DNA of 6,372 bases from Betaproteobacteria bacterium (lineage in GTDB: Bacteria; Pseudomonadota; Gammaproteobacteria; Burkholderiales; Burkholderiaceae_C). Made by a program: the position numbers and the translations under genes. Each line of letters starts with the position of its first letter. The first letter of the stretch is position 1. The stretch is taken from contig JANXLW010000408.1 in assembly GCA_025354965.1 (NCBI GenBank), forward strand, positions 1-6,372, written 5' to 3'. Shown in pieces: positions 1-4,826 of this stretch. Under the pieces are notes generated by a model. That model worked only from the letters and a program-made list of their open reading frames with translations. It made no database searches and was not told the DNA's origin.

Positions 1-1
1 A

Positions 2-460
2 GGTGTCGTAGCTGCCATGGACGAGTTGTTTGTTCCGCTTGAAAAACCAGATACCGGATTTAGTTTGACTGATTCGGAGGAGACGATCGGGGTGCCACCA
101 GGCTTCAAGGTTTCGCTGTTGGTCAATCCGTCACGAGAAGATCGAATGTATCTGCGGGCTCGCCTGGCGTTGGCTGGGCATACCGAGGTTGACGATATTG
201 AAACCGGAGCCCAAGCGCTGGAGTTGGCAAAAAAGCGCCGCTACGATCTGGTCATTGTTGGGCTCGATCTACCGGACATGGATGGCTGGTCCCTGATTCG
301 GCAACTGATGATGCTGGAGCCTGCCATCGGAAGTGTGGTTGTGACCACTACCGACAAATCGTGGTACATGCGCGAGCACGCTGAAGCGTCGGGTTGTCGC
401 GGACTTCTGGAAAAGCCTTATGACCCTATGCAGGTTGTTCAGTTGCTACAAATAGTGTAG
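2..460 (+). CDS. Receiver (CheY-like) domain protein with degenerate phosphorylation site; possibly 5'-partial
   Basis: A response-regulator receiver domain fills residues 31-147, counting from the ATG at 17. It is a standalone domain or the C-terminal domain of a longer protein; no DNA-binding or enzymatic output domain follows. Family landmarks visible are the first strand KVSLLV (31-36), the LPDMDGW loop (85-91), the Thr run at 110-112 and the switch lysine in EKP (K133). Two expected features are absent. The acidic pair after the first strand is N37-P38, and the phospho-acceptor position is G82 (codon GGG) in DLVIVG, where the family has Asp. This suggests a phosphorylation-independent pseudo-receiver, unless D84 or D87 substitutes. 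The frame has no stop between the window edge and the ATG at 17, and residues 1-30 do not look like part of a receiver, so the true start may lie upstream. No strong Shine-Dalgarno site precedes the ATG. The stop directly abuts the mnmC stop on the other strand. The family call is firm; partner and output are unknown. Confidence 0.8.
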   Translation, partial: GVVAAMDELFVPLEKPDTGFSLTDSEETIGVPPGFKVSLLVNPSREDRMYLRARLALAGHTEVDDIETGAQALELAKKRRYDLVIVGLDLPDMDGWSLIRQLMMLEPAIGSVVVTTTDKSWYMREHAEASGCRGLLEKPYDPMQVVQLLQIV

Positions 461-2191
461 TTAAAGCGATGCGCCGGTGCGGCGCAATGGGTTGAGGGAT
501 TGAGCCAGGCCCGATGCGATGAGCAATGGTTCCGCACCCCAAGCGGCTGCCAGCAATTCCGCACAAAGAACAGAGAAGCTCAAACCTCTTGACCCCATGC
601 CGGCGCAAATCCATAAGCTCGGATAGTCCGCCGGATACACCGGACCTACCAGGGGCAAGCGGTCGACCGTTACGCAGCGTGTATTTTTCCACGCGTTGAT
701 TGGTCCGGCAGCAAATTGTCGCATCAGTGCTAGATCCAGGGTTGGCACCAACTTGTGCAAGCGCGCCAGGTTAGATGCATGGTTTTCCTCGTCGGTTGCC
801 GTCGCCTTTGTGCTTTGCTGGTAACTGGAGCCGACATACCAGGCCGTGCCGCCAGCAGTCGGTACCCTGGGAATAACACTACCCGACCCATTGACTGGAA
901 AAGACGGGAAGGCATTGTCGGGTGCGCCCTCGTGCATGGCCCAGGAAAGCTGCCCTGGTACACAGTGCGTGACAGGAAGCAGATTGACATTGATACCCAA
1001 CCCGGGTCGGCTGGACTGCGCTTTTTCAAGCAGGGCAAGCGCGCCACTGGCGTTGGCAAAAACTATTCTGTTGGCACTGGCGAGCACCTCGCCCAGCGCA
1101 TTCAACAATTCCCATTGGCCACCGTTCGGGCGAATTTCGACCACTTTGGCATGGCCCCGAAAAGTGACGCCAGTTTGCGCTAGCCAGGCGCGTACCAGCT
1201 GGGCTGGTTTAAGCCATGCAGCTTGGGCATGCCAGATGTCGGCCAAACGTGAGTCACCATTGAAGCGGCGTTCCAATACGCCGGTAGCGTCCCAGTCCTG
1301 CCCTTGTTGCAGCAACTGCTGCGCCTGTTGCAGCATCAAGCGCACTCCACTTCGTGACAGCTTTGAAAGTGGACAATCATCGGCCGATACGTGTGGCACA
1401 ACCAGTCCAACCGGTAGCCCCGATGCGCCGGTGGCGGGCGCGCCCGCCTGATCAAGTACTTGCACTATCCATCCGCGCCGGGCTAGCGCCGCAGCAACGC
1501 TGGCGCCCGCCAGTCCGGCTCCGACGACGACGCAGGTTCCTGCTTCCACCGCTGGTTCCAGCACCGGGTGTCTGCTGTTTTTTATTTTCCAGCGGGGATT
1601 GAATTGGCCGATCAGGGCGTGGTTCATTGACTCTGCTTGGCCAGTCTGCAGCTCGAATCCACACTGTGTCAGATCAGCACGCAATACGGGCGCGTCCAAT
1701 GTGCTAACCAAGGAAGTGCCGCGTCGACAGCACCTTGCGAGAGCCTTGACTGCCCATCTATCCCATTGACGAACCAGGGAGGGGTCGGTGTCCAGGTAAA
1801 CGCAATCTGCCAGAAACTGTTGCTCCCGCAGCATGGGCGTCAAATCTCCTACACACAGTGTCAACAAAACCTGACCATCATCCAGAGTCAGGCGGTGAAA
1901 ACCGGGCATCAGTTCCAGCCATTGGCGCCCCAACTCATGGGCCAGCTCAATCAAGTTCGCAATGGGCGCCGCACTGGACACTATTTCGTCGACATTGACG
2001 GCTGCCACTGTCAGCGACACATAGTGCAGCATGCGCGGCCGCAGTGGGTCGTCTTTCCAGGCGCGCCAGGTGCTCAGGAAATTGAGGCCGACGGCAAAAT
2101 CGGTTTCCAGAACGCGCCATGCCTCCTGCTGACCCCAAACTTGCGGCAACCCGCAGCCGCGCAAGAAAGCGGCAGCAGGTAAAGCAGGCAT
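461..2191 (-). CDS. mnmC: MnmC-type tRNA wobble-uridine modification protein; FAD oxidoreductase domain intact, methyltransferase domain degenerate
   Basis: MnmC acts in the cytoplasm on U34 of certain tRNAs. Its C-terminal FAD domain removes the carboxymethyl group from cmnm5(s2)U to give nm5(s2)U, and its N-terminal SAM domain methylates that to mnm5(s2)U. Here 576 residues are present against about 668 in E. coli. The FAD half (about 218-570) looks sound: dinucleotide-binding GAGLAG at 224-229, GASGLPVGL at 255-263, the WKNTRC/DRLPLVGP region at 501-517 and GMGSRG at 531-536. The methyltransferase half (1-205) is recognisable (FLRGCGLP, ARCCRRGT, CGFELQ) but damaged. It begins about 45 residues late. 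The SAM loop normally like E-(T/S)-G-F-G-x-G-L-N-F is ETDFAVGLNF (29-38). The DGF(A/S)PAxNP motif is replaced by DTDPSLVRQ (134-142), and the basic GxxxKR(E/D) segment is gone. Upstream, the frame holds no other start before a stop at 2246-2248, so the ATG at 2191 is used. It has no clear Shine-Dalgarno site and lies 11 bases after the yggX stop, suggesting translational coupling. Methylation activity is probably lost; that is inference. Confidence 0.88.
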   Translation of the reverse strand: MPALPAAAFLRGCGLPQVWGQQEAWRVLETDFAVGLNFLSTWRAWKDDPLRPRMLHYVSLTVAAVNVDEIVSSAAPIANLIELAHELGRQWLELMPGFHRLTLDDGQVLLTLCVGDLTPMLREQQFLADCVYLDTDPSLVRQWDRWAVKALARCCRRGTSLVSTLDAPVLRADLTQCGFELQTGQAESMNHALIGQFNPRWKIKNSRHPVLEPAVEAGTCVVVGAGLAGASVAAALARRGWIVQVLDQAGAPATGASGLPVGLVVPHVSADDCPLSKLSRSGVRLMLQQAQQLLQQGQDWDATGVLERRFNGDSRLADIWHAQAAWLKPAQLVRAWLAQTGVTFRGHAKVVEIRPNGGQWELLNALGEVLASANRIVFANASGALALLEKAQSSRPGLGINVNLLPVTHCVPGQLSWAMHEGAPDNAFPSFPVNGSGSVIPRVPTAGGTAWYVGSSYQQSTKATATDEENHASNLARLHKLVPTLDLALMRQFAAGPINAWKNTRCVTVDRLPLVGPVYPADYPSLWICAGMGSRGLSFSVLCAELLAAAWGAEPLLIASGLAQSLNPLRRTGASL

Positions 2192-2202
2192 GTGTTCAGG
2201 AG

Positions 2203-2475
2203 CTAAGCGCCAGGCGGCACGTAACCCTGCGCGGCGTCGGCACCGTCACCAAAAAAATGATTCTCCATCTGCCGTGCCAAGTACTGACGGGCTCGCGCAT
2301 CGGCCAAATTCAATCGGTTTTCATTGACCAGCATGGTCTGATGCTTGAGCCACGCGGACCAGGCTTCCTTGCTGACCTTTTCCCAGATGCGCTTGCCGAG
2401 TTCGCCGGGGTAAGGCGGAAAATCCAGGCCTTCAGCCTCTTTGCCGAGCTTGATGCAATTCACAGTGCGTGCCAT
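2203..2475 (-). CDS. yggX: Fe(2+)-trafficking / oxidative damage protection protein YggX
   Basis: The 90-residue product matches the YggX family along its length; E. coli YggX has 91 residues. These small cytoplasmic proteins are linked to iron handling and protection of Fe-S enzymes from oxidation. Visible signatures are MARTVNC with the conserved Cys at position 7, KEAEGLDFPPYPGELGKRI (12-30), VSKEAWSAWLKHQTMLVNE (34-52) and the acidic/aromatic end ENHFFG (71-76). I chose the ATG at 2475 over the in-frame TTG at 2490. The family starts with M-A/S-R-T, and an AAAAGG ribosome-binding site sits six bases upstream of this ATG, inside the longer reading. The gene is the first of a minus-strand pair with mnmC, separated by 11 bases. 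The 83 bases upstream are shared with the oppositely oriented gene at 2559. No confident promoter is visible; a TATAAGAAT stretch (complement of about 2493-2501) is a weak -10 candidate. Confidence 0.95.
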   Translation of the reverse strand: MARTVNCIKLGKEAEGLDFPPYPGELGKRIWEKVSKEAWSAWLKHQTMLVNENRLNLADARARQYLARQMENHFFGDGADAAQGYVPPGA

Positions 2476-2558
2476 TGAGAGCCTTTTCAAATTCTTATAA
2501 AGGAGCTCACTTTAGCAAGCTTTCCGTGACCCTTGCCCGCTGCGGTAAAATCGGGGCT
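2476..2558. promoter_or_regulatory. Divergent intergenic region between yggX and the four-cysteine protein gene
   Basis: This 83-base region must carry the promoters for both flanking genes. The yggX ribosome-binding site (complement of 2482-2487, AAAAGG) is clear. On the plus strand, TAAAAT at 2546-2551 is the best -10-like box for the downstream gene, but the matching -35 is poor (TTTCCG at 2521, 19 bases away). On the minus strand, TATAAG/AAGAAT boxes lie next to each other without a good -35. No operator-like inverted repeat longer than the GAGCTC and AAGCTT hexamers was found. Promoter positions are tentative. Confidence 0.35.
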
Positions 2559-2792
2559 ATGGCAAAAGCTGACACCAAAACAAAAATGCTGGCCGACGGC
2601 CTGCGCTACAAATCAAAAGTATCGGGGTCCCCGTTCACGGCCGCGACATCGTTTGGGGCTGCGACTATGTCGTGTTTTTTGTGTGGCAAGCATCGCGCTC
2701 GTTCGCAGATGGTTACGAGAAAGATACTCGGCAAATCACAGGCGGTATGTTCGCCGTCCTGCAAGGCGGCGGACGAAGCCGCAGCGGGTTGA
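2559..2792 (+). CDS. Small four-cysteine, probable zinc-binding protein of unknown function
   Basis: I do not recognise a named family for this 77-residue protein. The N-terminus (1-25) is basic and hydrophilic, and no signal peptide or membrane segment is seen. The second half holds two cysteine pairs, C39-x2-C42 and C64-x3-C68, with the context SCFLCGK and VCSPSC. This CxxC ... CSxxC arrangement resembles treble-clef/TRASH or MYM-type zinc knuckles, so metal binding is a reasonable inference. RNA, DNA or protein binding cannot be told apart. I chose the ATG at 2559: the frame runs upstream to 2469, but that part overlaps the yggX start and reads like non-coding sequence. GGGG at 2553-2556 is a short-spaced ribosome-binding site. 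A TAAAAT box at 2546-2551 would place transcription start almost at the ATG, giving a near-leaderless mRNA. The gene diverges from yggX and is followed by a hairpin terminator at 2852. Confidence 0.72.
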   Translation: MAKADTKTKMLADGLRYKSKVSGSPFTAATSFGAATMSCFLCGKHRARSQMVTRKILGKSQAVCSPSCKAADEAAAG

Positions 2793-2816
2793 TTTCCAGA
2801 AGCTGTTTGGTATCCT
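2789..2816 (+). promoter_or_regulatory. Candidate sigma-70 promoter upstream of dsbB
   Basis: TTGATT at 2789-2794 matches four of six -35 bases. Sixteen bases later, TATCCT at 2811-2816 matches four of six -10 bases and is preceded by TGG, an extended -10 element. Transcription would start near 2823, giving a leader of about 75 bases for dsbB that contains the hairpin at 2852-2878. The -35 overlaps the stop of the preceding gene. This is a pattern match only. Confidence 0.35.
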
Positions 2817-2851
2817 GCCGGCACAGGAACTTTATTCGTTAGACCTCCACC

Positions 2852-2882
2852 AACCACTGGACGCTTTGTCCAGTGGTTTTCT
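2852..2882 (+). terminator. Strong intrinsic terminator hairpin directly before dsbB
   Basis: A perfect 11-base-pair inverted repeat (AACCACTGGAC at 2852-2862, GTCCAGTGGTT at 2868-2878) encloses the five-base loop GCTTT. The right arm merges into a T-rich run, TTTTCT at 2877-2882, so it fits a rho-independent terminator read on the plus strand. The minus-strand side lacks a T tract. It would end the transcript of the four-cysteine gene, 59 bases after its stop. It also lies only about 15 bases before the dsbB start codon. That leaves no space for a promoter between hairpin and gene, so it must be inside the dsbB leader or in the path of read-through. Confidence 0.8.
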
Positions 2883-2897
2883 CGTTGAAGGGTATTG

Positions 2898-3422
2898 ATG
2901 TTTTTCAAGACAATTACCAACCGGTTGGACAAATCTCCCCGGTCAGTCTTCGCGTTCGTCAGCGTGGTTTGTATCGGTATGCTGGCATTTGGCCAGTATC
3001 TGCAGCATGTGGTGGGACTGGAGCCCTGCCCGATGTGCATAGTTCAACGCTACGCCCTTGTTCTGGTCGCCCTTGTTGCCGGCCTAACGGCTGTCAGCGT
3101 AAACACAAGGGCGCATATGGCCGGCGCGGTGCTGCTGCTGCCAATTGCCGGGTTCGGTGCCTACGTAGCGGCTCGGCAAAGCTGGTTGCAGTGGTACCCG
3201 CCTGAAGTGGTAAGCTGCGGTCGCGATTTTTACGGAATGATCGAAACGTTCCCTTTGCAGCGTGCCATCCCCATGATTTTCAAGGGCAGCGGTGACTGCA
3301 GCAAAGTCGATTGGACTTTTCTCGGCGGATCTATCGCCAACTGGTCATTTTTGTGTTTCGTTGCCTTTATGGCATTGACGCTGTTGCTGATCGGTCGGCA
3401 AATTAAGCGCTTCAGGCACTGA
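2898..3422 (+). CDS. dsbB: Disulfide bond formation protein B (DsbB)
   Basis: DsbB is an inner-membrane protein that reoxidises periplasmic DsbA and passes the electrons to quinones. This 174-residue product has the expected length and four hydrophobic segments (about 16-36, 48-68, 73-91 and 145-166). Both redox pairs are present: C44-P-M-C47 in the first periplasmic loop, and C107 with C134 in the second. The QR pair after the first motif (Q50-R51) corresponds to the conserved arginine implicated in quinone handling, and the QRAIPMIFKGSGDC segment is typical. I prefer the ATG at 2898 to the TTG at 2895 because GAAGGG at 2887-2892 is well spaced from it. The gene is preceded by a terminator hairpin inside its probable leader. 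Its last 11 bases overlap the end of argA on the opposite strand. No dsbA is in the window. Confidence 0.96.
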   Translation: MFFKTITNRLDKSPRSVFAFVSVVCIGMLAFGQYLQHVVGLEPCPMCIVQRYALVLVALVAGLTAVSVNTRAHMAGAVLLLPIAGFGAYVAARQSWLQWYPPEVVSCGRDFYGMIETFPLQRAIPMIFKGSGDCSKVDWTFLGGSIANWSFLCFVAFMALTLLLIGRQIKRFRH

Positions 3423-4767
3423 CCAGTTTCTTTACTAACACCTGGCTCTTTCGATCCCAGTTGTATTTGCGTTTGCGTGCGTCCGGCAACCAGTCCGGAT
3501 CGACCAGCTCAAAGCCGCGTTTCAAAAACCAGTGCGTGGTGCGGGTTGTGAGCACAAAGATGCTGTCCAGTCCTGCCTCCTTGGCCCGGTGTTCGACTCG
3601 CTTCAAGACGCGTTCACCGTCGCCTTGTCCCTGCACTTGAGGTGAAACGGTAAGTGCCGCCATTTCTCCGGTTCTCGCCTCCGGGTAAGGGTAAAGTGCT
3701 GCGCATGCAAAGATAACGCCGTCGTGCTCAATGACGGTGTAGATGCCGACATCACGCTCGATCTCGGTGCGGCCGCGCTTGATCAGCGTGCCATCTTTCT
3801 CGAACGGTTCAATCAACTGCAAGATGCCACCAACATCCTCCACCGTGGCTTCTCGCAGACTTTCCAGTTTCTCGTCCACCACCATGGTGCCGATGCCGTC
3901 GTGCACGTACACCTCCAACAGAATTGAGCCATCCACTGCGAACGGGATGATGTGACTGCGCTCGACACCGTTCTTGCAAGCCTTGACACAGTGTTGCAGG
4001 TAAAACGCGGTGTCGCTGGGCTGATTGGCTGCCGGCAACTCGGCCAACAGTTTTTCGGCAGTAGCCAGTGGCAGCTCGGTATCAATGGGGTTGTCCTCCC
4101 CCTCGGGTTGCCCTGGATGGATGCGAATTCCCGGGATTTCCGTGACAAAAATCAGCTTGTCCGCCTGCAAAGCCATAGCCACCGAGGTGGCGACTTCTTC
4201 CATGGTCAGATTGAAGGCTTCGCCCGTCGGCGAAAAACCAACGGGCGACAACAGCACCATAGCGCCGAAATCCAGTGTCCGCGTGATGCCTGCGGTATCT
4301 ACCTTGCGCACCAGGCCCGAGTGTTGAAAATCCACCCCATCGACTATGCCCACCGGGCGTGCGGTCAGAAAGTTGCCTGAGATCACCCGCACTGTCGAGC
4401 CGGCCATGGGCGTGTTGGGCAGGCCTTGGCTGAAGGCGGCCTCAATTTCATAACGTAGCTGACCAGCGGCTTCTTGCGCACAGTCCAGCGACACCTCATC
4501 TGTGATCCGCATGCCGTGCGAATAGCGCGGCATATGTCCCTTGGCCTTGAGCTGCTCGTTGACTTGTGGCCGAAAGCCATGAACCAGAACTACCTTCACA
4601 CCCATACTCTGGATCATCGCCAAGTCTTGTGCCAGATACTGCAACTTGCCGGCGGCAACGGCCTCACCAGCGATGCCGACGACAAAGGTTTGGTTGCGAA
4701 ATTTGTGGATGTAAGGCGCCACTGAACGGAACCACGGGACGAAGGTGAAATTGAAAACTGAGGACAT
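3412..4767 (-). CDS. argA: Amino-acid N-acetyltransferase (N-acetylglutamate synthase)
   Basis: ArgA transfers the acetyl group of acetyl-CoA to glutamate, the first step of arginine synthesis in the cytoplasm. The 451-residue protein aligns by eye with E. coli ArgA (443 residues) throughout. An amino-acid-kinase-like domain (about 20-295) shows FVVGIAGEAV (28-37), VVLVHGFRPQ (59-68), SGNF (130-133) and GEAFNLTMEEVA (182-193). This domain serves arginine feedback and assembly rather than phosphorylation. A GNAT domain (about 303-451) follows, with EATVEDVGGILQLIEPFE (306-323), GEMAALTVSP (367-376), the acetyl-CoA pyrophosphate loop QVQGQGDGERVL (377-388) and FVLTTRTTHWFLKRGF (404-419). The hallmarks are intact, so I expect an active enzyme. 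The ATG at 4767 gives an N-terminus of family length; its ribosome-binding site is weak (GGA about 11 bases upstream). The gene diverges from hrpA across 59 bases and converges with dsbB, overlapping it by 11 bases. Confidence 0.97.
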   Translation of the reverse strand: MSSVFNFTFVPWFRSVAPYIHKFRNQTFVVGIAGEAVAAGKLQYLAQDLAMIQSMGVKVVLVHGFRPQVNEQLKAKGHMPRYSHGMRITDEVSLDCAQEAAGQLRYEIEAAFSQGLPNTPMAGSTVRVISGNFLTARPVGIVDGVDFQHSGLVRKVDTAGITRTLDFGAMVLLSPVGFSPTGEAFNLTMEEVATSVAMALQADKLIFVTEIPGIRIHPGQPEGEDNPIDTELPLATAEKLLAELPAANQPSDTAFYLQHCVKACKNGVERSHIIPFAVDGSILLEVYVHDGIGTMVVDEKLESLREATVEDVGGILQLIEPFEKDGTLIKRGRTEIERDVGIYTVIEHDGVIFACAALYPYPEARTGEMAALTVSPQVQGQGDGERVLKRVEHRAKEAGLDSIFVLTTRTTHWFLKRGFELVDPDWLPDARKRKYNWDRKSQVLVKKLVSA

Positions 4768-4826
4768 ACGAACAGGGTCCGGTATAAGTGCAAGGGCGGG
4801 GATAATCTCCGATTCTCTACGAAGTT
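4768..4826. promoter_or_regulatory. Divergent argA-hrpA intergenic region
   Basis: Fifty-nine bases separate the two start codons, so the two promoters must be very close or overlap. For hrpA, GATAAT at 4801-4806 is a five-of-six -10 match that would give a leader of about 14 bases, but no -35 is visible at the right distance. For argA, a TTATAC box (complement of about 4782-4787) is a weak -10. Neither gene has a strong Shine-Dalgarno site. I could not identify an ArgR-box-like inverted repeat. Confidence 0.35.

Noticed and set aside
470..486. Hairpin TGCGCC-GGTGC-GGCGCA at the mnmC end as a terminator
   Set aside because: The stem is only six base pairs and is not followed by a clear T run on either strand; it is equally explained by GC-rich coding sequence.
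755..1451. Long plus-strand frames (755-1183, 846-1451) inside mnmC
   Set aside because: They are antisense to a clearly conserved FAD domain, have arginine/proline/serine-rich compositions typical of shadow frames, and show no ribosome-binding sites or known motifs.
1637..2182. Plus-strand frame of 181 codons opposite the MnmC methyltransferase region
   Set aside because: I considered whether it is the real gene, given how degenerate the MnmC N-terminal half is. The minus-strand frame keeps many family residues in order, while this frame shows no recognisable domain.
2473..2490. Upstream TTG start for yggX (five extra residues)
   Set aside because: It would put the ribosome-binding site AAAAGG inside the coding region, and the family begins at M-A-R-T.
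2469..2558. Longer N-terminus for the four-cysteine protein
   Set aside because: It overlaps the yggX start and the divergent promoter region; the extra 30 residues look non-coding.
4751..4806. TTGAAA at 4751 as the -35 of an hrpA promoter
   Set aside because: The nearest -10-like boxes (TATAAG at 4783, GATAAT at 4801) are 26 and 44 bases away, outside the usable spacing.
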